33,852 nucleotides of DNA, taken from contig NATV01000077.1 in NCBI GenBank assembly GCA_003094535.1, positions 1 through 33,852 of the forward strand. The letters run 5' to 3'. The position numbers and the translations under genes were made by a program. Shown here in pieces: positions 1 to 7,027 of this stretch. The notes under the pieces are model-generated. The model searched no databases and had not been told where the DNA came from. It saw only the letters and a program-made list of their open reading frames with translations. This stretch comes from a gamma proteobacterium symbiont of Ctena orbiculata (GTDB lineage Bacteria > Pseudomonadota > Gammaproteobacteria > Chromatiales > Chromatiaceae). Position 1 is the stretch's first letter. Each line of letters starts with the position of its first letter.

Positions 1-5
1 TTTTT

Positions 6-129
6 GTGCACTGCGTTAAAGCATAGTGAAAAGGTCAAGATTATTTTCAAAAAAATATCAATAGTTAGCTTTGATAAAAAAAATAGTGCGCTGCAATAAA
101 ATCAGCTAAACCATAGTAAATAGCTCAAG
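6..129. repeat. Imperfect direct repeat upstream of aceK
   Basis: Two related AT-rich units precede aceK. Unit one (6-39) begins GTGCACTGC and ends CATAGTGAAAAGGTCAAG. Unit two (86-129) begins GTGCGCTGC and ends CATAGTAAATAGCTCAAG. The 18-base ends match at 15 positions. The repeat could hold paired sites for a regulator of aceK or be a simple local duplication; no known operator was recognised. Confidence 0.4.
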
Positions 130-162
130 TTTAACGGCCATAATCCCGAGAAGCGCACCAAA

Positions 163-1926
163 ATGATGCAAAACCACCCGCGACAGATCGCGCAATCGAT
201 CCTCACTGGCTTCGAGCGACACTTCTCCTTTTTCCAGGAGATCAGCAGTGCCGCCCGGCAGCGCTTCGAACTCGCGGATTGGGAGGCGGTGCGGGAGGCG
301 TCGGCTAAACGCATCAACTTCTATGACTTGCGCGTACAGGAGGCGATCTCGAGGCTGCGAAGCAACTTCGATATCGATGCGCTGGATGAAGGATTGTGGC
401 AGCAGATCAAGCAGTGCTATGCCGACACCCTGAGGACACATAGCCGACCGGAGCTGGCGGAGACCTTCTACAACTCCGTCTTTTGCCGCCTGTTTGAACG
501 CAAGTACTATGACAACGACAAGATATTCATAGAGTCACAGGTTGATCGCGGCGAATTATCGGAGCGTTACCGCGTCTACATGTCTTTCCATGTGGCCGAG
601 GGTGGGCTGACCGGGACGATTTGGGATATTCTCTCCGCCTTCTATTTCTCACTCCCCTATGAGGATATCAAACGGGATTGCGACCGGGTGGCACAATCCC
701 TGCTGGACCAGGCCGGTTTCGATGAACTGCCGTCGGATCTGCGCTTCGATCTGCTGGAGTCGCCGTTCTACCGAAACAAGGCCGCCTACATCATTGGAAG
801 GATGGTCTACGGGGATAAGATCCGCCCGTTCATTCTGCCGCTGATCAATAACGAAGACGGCGGTCTCTACGTCGATACACTGCTCATCCGAGGCCACCAT
901 GTTGAAGCGGTTTTCAGCTTCGCACGCGCCTACTTCATGGCCAAGACACCGGTACCGGCTGCCACGGTCGAGTTCCTGCACAGCATCATGCCCTATAACA
1001 CACTGGCCGAACTCTATAACAGCATCGGATTCCACAAACAGGCCAAGAATGAATTCTACAGAGACCTGCTCAACCATCTTCAAGCCAGCGAGGATCTCTT
1101 CGTCACCGCAGCCGGGACACCGGGGATGGTGATGCAGGTATTCACCCTGCCCTCCTTCCCCTATGTCTTCAAGGTGATTCGTGACCGCTTTCCCCCTCAG
1201 AAGGAGGTCACCCACAAACTGGTGAAGGAGCGCTATTTCCAGGTCAAGAAACACGATCGAATCGGGCGCATGGCGGATACCCTCGATTTCGTGGATGTCG
1301 CCCTTCCCATGGACAGGATCGAACCCTCACTGTTGAAAGAGCTTAAGGACACGGTTGCCTCTCAGCTCGAATATGATGGCGACATGCTGGTGATAAGACA
1401 CATTTATATCGAGCGCCGGATGGTGCCGCTCAATCTCTATATCCAAGACGCGGATGAGACCCGGGTCCGTGAGATACTTGACGATTGGGGAATGGGGATA
1501 AAACAGCTGATGGGGGTCAATATCTTTCCCGGCGACCTGCTGTTCAAAAACTTCGGCGTCAACTGTCAAGGCAAGGTCGTGTTCTACGACTACGATGAGA
1601 TCTGTTATCTCAGCGAAGTCAATTTCCGCAAGATCCCGCCGCCCCGCAGCTCCCTCGATCTCTACCGGGACGAGCCCTGGTACAGCATCAATCCCAACGA
1701 CGTCTTTCCGGAGGAGTTCATTACCTTCCTCACCACGGACGCCAAGATCCGCAAGATGCTGGTGGATCTGCATCCCGAGCTTTTCGACTACAGCTACTGG
1801 CGCCAGGCGCAGGAGAATCTTGCCGCGGGAATCCAGGCCGATGTGTTTCCCTATCCGCAAAGACTACGCTTCCAACGGCCCGATAGCGTGCAAGCCGAAA
1901 CCATGAAAATTGCCAACATGGCTTGA
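163..1926 (+). CDS. aceK: Isocitrate dehydrogenase kinase/phosphatase AceK
   Basis: This bifunctional cytosolic enzyme phosphorylates and dephosphorylates NADP-isocitrate dehydrogenase, so it sets the split between the TCA cycle and the glyoxylate shunt. The 587-residue length is normal for AceK. The N-terminal half (about 1-310) is the helical regulatory region. The C-terminal kinase-like half shows the nucleotide loop AAGTPGMVMQVF, the ATP-contacting Lys337 in YVFKVIRD, Asp458 in GDLLFKNFG and Asp476 in FYDYDEICY; these line up with the catalytic Lys and Asp residues known from E. coli AceK. Start codons at 163 and 166 are both possible, with only a weak purine-rich stretch upstream. aceB and aceA are not next to it here, whereas E. 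coli has aceBAK as an operon. Identification is firm. Confidence 0.96.
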   Translation: MMQNHPRQIAQSILTGFERHFSFFQEISSAARQRFELADWEAVREASAKRINFYDLRVQEAISRLRSNFDIDALDEGLWQQIKQCYADTLRTHSRPELAETFYNSVFCRLFERKYYDNDKIFIESQVDRGELSERYRVYMSFHVAEGGLTGTIWDILSAFYFSLPYEDIKRDCDRVAQSLLDQAGFDELPSDLRFDLLESPFYRNKAAYIIGRMVYGDKIRPFILPLINNEDGGLYVDTLLIRGHHVEAVFSFARAYFMAKTPVPAATVEFLHSIMPYNTLAELYNSIGFHKQAKNEFYRDLLNHLQASEDLFVTAAGTPGMVMQVFTLPSFPYVFKVIRDRFPPQKEVTHKLVKERYFQVKKHDRIGRMADTLDFVDVALPMDRIEPSLLKELKDTVASQLEYDGDMLVIRHIYIERRMVPLNLYIQDADETRVREILDDWGMGIKQLMGVNIFPGDLLFKNFGVNCQGKVVFYDYDEICYLSEVNFRKIPPPRSSLDLYRDEPWYSINPNDVFPEEFITFLTTDAKIRKMLVDLHPELFDYSYWRQAQENLAAGIQADVFPYPQRLRFQRPDSVQAETMKIANMA

Positions 1927-1969
1927 CGATTTTCGCTCAAGGAGTAAGAAACCACCTAAAAGATGCATG

Positions 1970-2135
1970 CCGCAATTGGACGCAAATCACCACAAATAAG
2001 CGCAAATGGTTTGCGATAAGGATGAAGCGGAGCAACCAAAAATCACATCTGTGTGTTATATATTGGGCCCTGAGGCAGTCATACTCACAGAGATTTCATT
2101 GGCGGTATTGCGCGATGATTTGCGTTCAGTTGCGG
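1970..2135. repeat. Imperfect inverted repeat in the aceK/sugar transferase gap
   Basis: Left arm 1970-1991 and right arm 2114-2135 are inverted copies matching at 19 of 22 positions, with a 122-base spacer. Inside the spacer a perfect 6-bp hairpin with a 3-base loop lies at 2001-2015 (CGCAAATGGTTTGCG). The arms resemble the CGCAAAT/CGCAGAT-type short intergenic repeats seen in many proteobacteria. The 217-base gap holds no convincing gene. It separates two convergent genes, so the structure may also help end transcription. Confidence 0.55.
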
Positions 2136-2143
2136 TTAAACCG

Positions 2144-3544
2144 CTATTGCGCACCTTTGCCGAACAGAACCACCTCGATGGTCTGCAGCAGGATGACTAA
2201 ATCGAGCATGGTGCTGGCGTTCTTTACATAGTAGAGATCATATTCGAGCTTTCGTTTGGCATCCTCTTCCGATGCCCCGTAGGGATAGAGCAGCTGCGCC
2301 CAACCGGTCAATCCCGGCTTCACCCAGTGACGCTGCAAATAGTAGGGTATGTCGTTGGAAAGCTGGAGCACAAACTCAGGCCGCTCGGGACGGGGACCTA
2401 CCAGGCTCATGTCACCGTTCAGAATATTGTAGATCTGCGGCAGTTCGTCGAGCCGGGTCTTTCGCAGGAATCCCCCCAGCTTGGTAATACGCGTATCGTT
2501 TTTGCTTGCCCACCTCGCGACGCCGTCCGCTTCCGCATCGGTTCGCATACTTCTGAACTTGTAGACCTTGAACAGTTTACCGTTTTTACCGACCCGCACC
2601 TGGTTGTAGAGGATGGGATCCCGCCCACCCGACTCGATAAAACTGGCGATTGCAACCAGAACCATGATTGGAGCGGCGAAGACGAATATGACAATTCCCA
2701 CAGACATGTCGAAGGTCTTCTTGATGGTCCGATTCAGTGCCCTTTGCCGGTAGCCATCGGCATACAGCATCCAGCTGGGATAGAGCAGGTCAATGTTGAT
2801 GATAGAGAGTTCCTTCTCGAAAAAGGTCAACAGATCAAGTATCTGAATACCCTTTATCTTACACTCCAGAAGTTCATGGTTCGGTAGCTTCTTGCGTCGG
2901 TCATCCACTGCCACCACGATTTCGTCGACCGCCAAACGGTTCGAAATTTCCAGCAGTGTCTGATCCTTTACGATCTGCCGCTCCTCATCGATCAATTCGA
3001 TTCTATCGCCCAGGTTGACATAGCCAACGACAACTATACCGACGGTGTCTTTGGCCTTGACCGACTCCTCAATCCGATCCGCATTGATCCCCACGCCAAG
3101 CACCAACACACGGCGCTTAAGGGTTTTGTCCGAGGTAACCCTGACAAACAGGGTTCTGGCAACGAGTATTCCCAACAGCGAGATGATGAGACCCTGGGTG
3201 AGCAGTGGGCGCTCTGCGACGGGAAACAGATTCAAGCTAATGAACAGAAACGCCATTATCGTTCCACCCACGAGAAAGCCCAAAATCAGCCGCAGCAGAA
3301 AACCCGACGAAGAGGCCATTGATCCCTTCTGATACAGGCCCAGTGCCGTCAACGAGGAAAACATGATCACGGAGAAGGTGGCCGGTAGATTTTTCAGTGT
3401 CTGGTCGCTGATTTCGAGCGGGTCGCCACCGAATTCATGGCGCAGATAGAATGCACCCAGGATGGATGCAAAAAAGATCAGAATCTCTATGACGGCAAGG
3501 AGGACAACCGCTTTAGAGATATAGACACCGAAAAGCTTGATCAT
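2144..3544 (-). CDS. Polyprenyl-phosphate sugar-1-phosphate transferase (exopolysaccharide initiating enzyme)
   Basis: This membrane protein is predicted to move a sugar-1-phosphate from a nucleotide sugar to undecaprenyl phosphate, the first step of exopolysaccharide or O-unit assembly. The 466 residues begin with about four transmembrane segments (roughly 8-30, 45-68, 82-105, 110-130), then a Rossmann-like middle region (about 140-250), another membrane helix (about 280-300), and the C-terminal bacterial sugar transferase domain. The domain's hallmarks are all visible: KFRSMRTDAE, RKTRLDELPQ, GPRPERPEF, KPGLTGWAQ and YDLYYVKN. Overall architecture resembles the WcaJ/EpsB type linked to PEP-CTERM systems. 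It stands alone: no glycosyltransferases, Wzx/Wzy or export genes lie within the window. The stop overlaps a small palindrome at 2132-2144. Confidence 0.93.
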   Translation of the reverse strand: MIKLFGVYISKAVVLLAVIEILIFFASILGAFYLRHEFGGDPLEISDQTLKNLPATFSVIMFSSLTALGLYQKGSMASSSGFLLRLILGFLVGGTIMAFLFISLNLFPVAERPLLTQGLIISLLGILVARTLFVRVTSDKTLKRRVLVLGVGINADRIEESVKAKDTVGIVVVGYVNLGDRIELIDEERQIVKDQTLLEISNRLAVDEIVVAVDDRRKKLPNHELLECKIKGIQILDLLTFFEKELSIINIDLLYPSWMLYADGYRQRALNRTIKKTFDMSVGIVIFVFAAPIMVLVAIASFIESGGRDPILYNQVRVGKNGKLFKVYKFRSMRTDAEADGVARWASKNDTRITKLGGFLRKTRLDELPQIYNILNGDMSLVGPRPERPEFVLQLSNDIPYYLQRHWVKPGLTGWAQLLYPYGASEEDAKRKLEYDLYYVKNASTMLDLVILLQTIEVVLFGKGAQ

Positions 3545-3801
3545 GACTGCGCTGTTTCTATCCTTCGACCGGGTATGTTGCGGAAATATGACTATCCGGA
3601 ACCGTAAAACTATATATAGTCATTTCAGCTTACCGGTACATAGCGTCCAGATTCTAACAAATTTTAAACAATAGTAACCGGTTGGATTGGTATTCTCGCT
3701 GTTTGCAGAACAAGACCGCCCTGAAAAGCGTCGCCTCTAATCGGCAGTCCACTTTATAATCAACCACAAGCCCACCAGTTAGCGTTTGCAAGGAGATCCT
3801 C

Positions 3802-4005
3802 ATGCCGTATATCAACATCAAGATCACTAAGGAAGGGGTCAGCAAGCAGCAGAAACAGCAACTCATCGCCGGTGCCACCCAGTTGTTGGCGGACGTATTG
3901 GGAAAGAATCCGGCAACAACTTTTGTCACCATAGAAGAGGTCGACACGGATAATTGGGGTGTCGCCGGAGAACAGGTCACGGAACGACGCAAAAAGGGAC
4001 TCTGA
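3802..4005 (+). CDS. 4-oxalocrotonate tautomerase family protein
   Basis: A 67-residue protein of the small tautomerase superfamily, which works as an oligomer and uses the N-terminal proline as catalytic base after Met removal. The start MPYINIKIT gives that Pro directly after Met. The length is typical for 4-OT-like subunits. A strong ribosome-binding site AAGGAG (3790-3795) lies six bases before the ATG and fixes the start. It is a single gene between convergent adk and the sugar transferase, and ends at the bidirectional hairpin 4044-4067. The substrate cannot be told from sequence; catechol-pathway genes are absent nearby, so a housekeeping or promiscuous role is as likely as aromatic degradation. 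Confidence 0.9.
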   Translation: MPYINIKITKEGVSKQQKQQLIAGATQLLADVLGKNPATTFVTIEEVDTDNWGVAGEQVTERRKKGL

Positions 4006-4043
4006 ACAGAGAAGAGCACGCCGGTCAGCTGCGAACGGAGATT

Positions 4044-4067
4044 AAACCCGCTCATTTGAGCGGGTTT
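4044..4067. terminator. Bidirectional intrinsic terminator between tautomerase gene and adk
   Basis: A perfect 11-bp stem (AAACCCGCTCA with TGAGCGGGTTT) closes on a 2-base loop, with A and T runs on the two sides. It lies 38 bases after the tautomerase stop and, on the other strand, 38 bases after the adk stop, so it can end both convergent transcripts. Confidence 0.85.
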
Positions 4068-4105
4068 ATGTCCATTCTCTGATTGAACTGGGTAACTGGC
4101 GGGTC

Positions 4106-4747
4106 TCAGCCGCCGAGTCTCTCCTGGATTGCGTTAACCACCAGGTCACTCTCGGTGGCTGTCACGCTCAGCAGCATATTTTCGTTTTTGTAGAAATCGA
4201 CAAGCGGGGCGGTCTTTTCATTGTAGACGTCAAGCCGATTGGAGATCGCCTCCTCAGTCTCATCGTCACGCTGTACCACGCTGCCTCCACACTTGTCGCA
4301 TACACCCTCAACCTTGGTAGGCATGCTCTTGACATTGTAGATCGCACCACAGTCGACACAGGTGCGGCGGGTGGTGAGGCGATCGAGAATGACCTCGCGG
4401 GGTACATCGATCTCCACCGCAAAATCGAGATCAACGCCGATTTTCTGCAGCAGCTCCTTGAGTGCCTCGGCCTGCGGAATGGTGCGGGGAAAGCCATCCA
4501 GAAGAAACCCCTTCCCGCAATCGGGTTCCTGAAGACGCTGCTCCATGATCCCCATAATCAGATCATCGGGGACCAGGTCTCCCGCCTTCATATAGGCCTC
4601 GGCCTGCCTGCCCAGTTCGCTGCCGGCCTGTACGGCTCCGCGCAGAATATCTCCAGTTGAGATCTGCACCGAACCATCCAGCTGTGTCAACAACTTGGCC
4701 ACCGTCCCTTTTCCTGCACCAGGTGCACCCAACAGAATCAGTTTCAT
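4106..4747 (-). CDS. adk: Adenylate kinase
   Basis: Catalyses ATP + AMP to 2 ADP in the cytosol. The 213-residue protein carries the P-loop GAPGAGKGT (residues 7-15), the AMP-binding STGDILR region, the DGFPRT motif (84-89) and the RRDDETEE-type lid end (here QRDDETEE). The lid domain has four cysteines, Cys130, Cys133, Cys150 and Cys153, arranged CxxC-x16-CxxC. This is the zinc-binding lid type common in Gram-positive bacteria; E. coli Adk lacks these cysteines, though other proteobacteria carry them. A good Shine-Dalgarno (AGGAGT on the coding strand, complement of 4753-4758) precedes the ATG. It is divergent from the lytic transglycosylase gene and ends at a shared terminator. Confidence 0.97.
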   Translation of the reverse strand: MKLILLGAPGAGKGTVAKLLTQLDGSVQISTGDILRGAVQAGSELGRQAEAYMKAGDLVPDDLIMGIMEQRLQEPDCGKGFLLDGFPRTIPQAEALKELLQKIGVDLDFAVEIDVPREVILDRLTTRRTCVDCGAIYNVKSMPTKVEGVCDKCGGSVVQRDDETEEAISNRLDVYNEKTAPLVDFYKNENMLLSVTATESDLVVNAIQERLGG

Positions 4748-4848
4748 TGATCACTCCTATATTCTTGCTCTAAATTTAGCTTCTTTGCCTCGCGACGATT
4801 CAAAGCCGGTTGAATCAATCGCGACGGCTGATTGTCAAAACCGGCGCT

Positions 4849-4854
4849 ATTATA
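4849..4854 (-). promoter_or_regulatory. Candidate -10 box for adk
   Basis: On the minus strand the bases read TATAAT, a perfect -10 hexamer, about 100 bases before the adk start codon. No good -35 hexamer was found at 16-18 bases, so this rests on the -10 box and its location only. Confidence 0.35.
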
Positions 4855-4922
4855 CTGATTTCTGGCAGCAGGATGTCTCCCGATAATTTATAGCCGGATA
4901 AACAATTGATTCGACTTTTGGA

Positions 4923-5594
4923 ATGGCTCTCTTCATGGAAAACCCGCGAGGACAAATCCGCAGATTCAGGATCCCGGACCTTCTCACCAGGTCTGTGGCC
5001 CTACTCTGCCTGCTCGGCCTGATGGCCATCCCCGGCTGCTCCACTTCGCCACCCCGCAACATGGCGGATGCCTGCGCGATATTCGAGGAGAAGGATGATT
5101 GGTATGAGGCATCCGACGAGGCCTTTGACAAGTGGGGGGTACCGATTCACGTGCAGCTGGCGATCATTCACCAGGAGTCCCGCTTCGAGCACGATGCGAA
5201 ACCTCCCAGGGAGAAGCTGTTCTGGTTCATTCCCTGGTTTCGCAAATCCTCCGCCTATGGCTATGCCCAGGCCCAGGACAGCACCTGGGAGTGGTATAAG
5301 CGGGAGACCGGAAATGGCTGGGCCGACCGAAACGACTATGAGGATGCGGTCGATTTCATCGGCTGGTACGGCAGCGTCTCGTACCGCAAGCTGGGCATCT
5401 CGAAATGGGACGCCTACCGGCAATATCTCGCCTACCACGAGGGTCATGGCGGCTACAAGCGCGCCAGTTATCGCAAAAAACCCTGGTTGCTGAAGGTGGC
5501 CCGCAAGGTCGAAGGCAATGCCAAGCGCTATCGGGTGCAGATCGCGGCATGCAAAGAGAAACTGGAGCGCGGCTGGAGTCTGTGGCCCTTCTGA
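4923..5594 (+). CDS. Lipoprotein with lytic transglycosylase (SLT-like) domain
   Basis: Predicted outer-membrane lipoprotein that cleaves peptidoglycan glycan strands. The N-terminus is basic, followed by a hydrophobic stretch and a lipobox-like IPGC with Cys39 as the acylated residue. The SLT-like domain covers about 70-200. Glu85 in AIIHQESRF fits the catalytic glutamate of the lysozyme-like fold, and SAYGYAQAQDSTW corresponds to the conserved (G)xxGLMQ-type segment, here in a variant form. YLAYHEGHGGY is the typical third motif (AYNxGxGxV in the family) in variant form. It belongs to the divergent branch usually annotated as transglycosylase SLT domain protein. The start at 4923 is uncertain: ATG at 4935 would also leave the signal sequence whole. 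No neighbouring cell-wall gene. Confidence 0.85.
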   Translation: MALFMENPRGQIRRFRIPDLLTRSVALLCLLGLMAIPGCSTSPPRNMADACAIFEEKDDWYEASDEAFDKWGVPIHVQLAIIHQESRFEHDAKPPREKLFWFIPWFRKSSAYGYAQAQDSTWEWYKRETGNGWADRNDYEDAVDFIGWYGSVSYRKLGISKWDAYRQYLAYHEGHGGYKRASYRKKPWLLKVARKVEGNAKRYRVQIAACKEKLERGWSLWPF

Positions 5595-5605
5595 ATCCCC
5601 GCTAA

Positions 5606-5790
5606 TTAAGAACAAGGCTGACAGAATTGCATCTTGGGAGCAGGCAGTATTTGAATCCGTTCGGAGAAATCATGGCCAAGGTCCATGAACGCAAGGCTGT
5701 GCACATGTAGCTTTTCGATACCCAACACTTCCAACCAATCTGACAAATCCTGCTCCAGAGAGAGCTGTCCGTGAACCCGGTTTTTTATCT
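5606..5790 (-). pseudogene. Possible C-terminal gene remnant
   Basis: The minus strand reads open for about 62 codons before a TAA (complement of 5606-5608), with codon choice and composition resembling real genes of this window. An in-frame stop lies just upstream and there is no start codon or ribosome-binding site. The translation contains LSLEQDLSDWLEVLG and ends in a CQPC-S tail. I do not recognise the family. The best reading is the surviving 3' end of a degraded gene; chance openness is possible. Confidence 0.3.
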
Positions 5791-6050
5791 CTCTAGTTCA
5801 GTCATTGATTGCCGATATATATACAAACCCAGATAAGCCAATAGGGTTGAATTTCATACACCTGGATATAGAGTTGGTTTAAGGAGACAGAGTAAAAAAC
5901 CAGCTGTTTTTCAATAGTCACTATTAAGGTTTTTAATGCCGAATGCCAACTTTCAAACTTAATACTTTCTATTGAATCCATTCGATGGACCAATACTTAA
6001 GCCAACACTACACTATGTAAGGTTTCTTCCGGCTTACTCTTTTATGACAT
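5791..6050. other. AT-rich leader of the rnf/oxidoreductase operon
   Basis: This stretch is clearly AT-richer than the genes on either side. It holds no convincing gene; a short minus-strand open frame at 5802-5993 looks fortuitous. It must contain the promoter of the downstream operon unless transcription starts further left. I looked for a sigma-54 -24/-12 element and for an FNR-type TTGAT-N4-ATCAA palindrome and saw neither in good form. Confidence 0.4.
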
Positions 6051-6941
6051 TTGGCAAAGGCTATGGATTTTGACATCGCACTAAATATCACATCGGCTAT
6101 CCTCTTCATGGGGATACTGGGTCTATTGCTCTCTTCGATGCTTGCCTTTGCCAACAAAAAGCTCTGGGTCTTCGAGGATCCGCGCATCGACGAGATCGAG
6201 AGCATGCTCCCCGCGACCAACTGCGGAGCCTGCGGCAATGCCGGCTGCCGACCGTTCGCGGAAGCCCTGATCTCCGGTGAGGTCGCCCCGGCACAATGCA
6301 CGGTGAGCAGTGCGGAAGCCATCAGCGAGATCGCGGACTACCTGGGTGTCGACAGCGGCGATGTGGTAAAACGGGTCGCCCGTCTGGCGTGTGCAGGGGG
6401 CTCCCACGTGGCACGCATGCGCGCCCATTACGACGGACTTGAGAGTTGCCGCGCCGCGGCGGTGGTTTCCGGCGGACCGAAGAGCTGTACTTGGGGCTGC
6501 ATCGGCCTGGCCGATTGCGCCGATGTCTGCGACTTTGACGCCATCGCCATGGACCGATACGGACTGCCTCAGGTGGATAGCGAAAAATGCACCGCCTGTG
6601 AAGATTGCGTGGAGATCTGCCCGAAAGACCTCTTTTCCATCCAGCCGGTCGATCGCAGACTTTGGGTAGCCTGCAAAAACCTGCAACACGGCGACACCGC
6701 GGAGAATGAATGCGAGGTTGCCTGCAACGCCTGCGAGCGTTGCGTGAAAGATTCTCCGGAAGGCTTGATTTCGATCCAAAACAATCTGGCCGTGGTCGAC
6801 TACAGTAAAAACAGCCTGGCGTCACCGGTGGCGACTGAACGGTGCCCAACCGGCGCCATCGTTTGGCTCGATGATGACAAGGGAGCGATCAAGGGCATCC
6901 ACGCCAAGCGTATCGTGCGCAAAGAAGCGCTCCCTATGTAA
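6051..6941 (+). CDS. rnfB: RnfB, Fe-S subunit of the Rnf ferredoxin:NAD+ oxidoreductase complex (cluster-deficient variant)
   Basis: RnfB is membrane anchored and exchanges electrons with ferredoxin. The protein has an N-terminal helix (about 10-33), then a [4Fe-4S] domain with Cys58, Cys61, Cys66 and Cys83. A first ferredoxin domain follows with Cys146, Cys150, Cys156, Cys160 and Cys180, Cys183, Cys186, Cys190. A second has Cys225, Cys228, Cys231 but Ser235 where the fourth Cys belongs, and its partner motif keeps only the last Cys (Cys265 in RCPTGAI). At 296 residues it is of the long, clostridial/Thermotoga-like type, not the roughly 190-residue enterobacterial type. The listed start is TTG; ATG at 6063 is an alternative, and neither has a strong ribosome-binding site. 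It leads the operon, 86 bases before the oxidoreductase gene. Confidence 0.92.
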   Translation: MAKAMDFDIALNITSAILFMGILGLLLSSMLAFANKKLWVFEDPRIDEIESMLPATNCGACGNAGCRPFAEALISGEVAPAQCTVSSAEAISEIADYLGVDSGDVVKRVARLACAGGSHVARMRAHYDGLESCRAAAVVSGGPKSCTWGCIGLADCADVCDFDAIAMDRYGLPQVDSEKCTACEDCVEICPKDLFSIQPVDRRLWVACKNLQHGDTAENECEVACNACERCVKDSPEGLISIQNNLAVVDYSKNSLASPVATERCPTGAIVWLDDDKGAIKGIHAKRIVRKEALPM

Positions 6942-7027
6942 GAGGCGGCGGCAGTTCCGGTTCTGAGGCAATAAGGCTAGCCCTGAACCTCAGATAAGAG
7001 ACCCCTATCCAAGTAACTAGACTAGAG

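Noticed and set aside
1923-2231. Plus-strand open frames after aceK
   Set aside because: They run across the inverted repeat and into the sugar transferase gene on the other strand; no ribosome-binding site.
5802-5993. Minus-strand 63-codon open frame in the leader
   Set aside because: Very AT-rich, no ribosome-binding site, no recognisable protein features.
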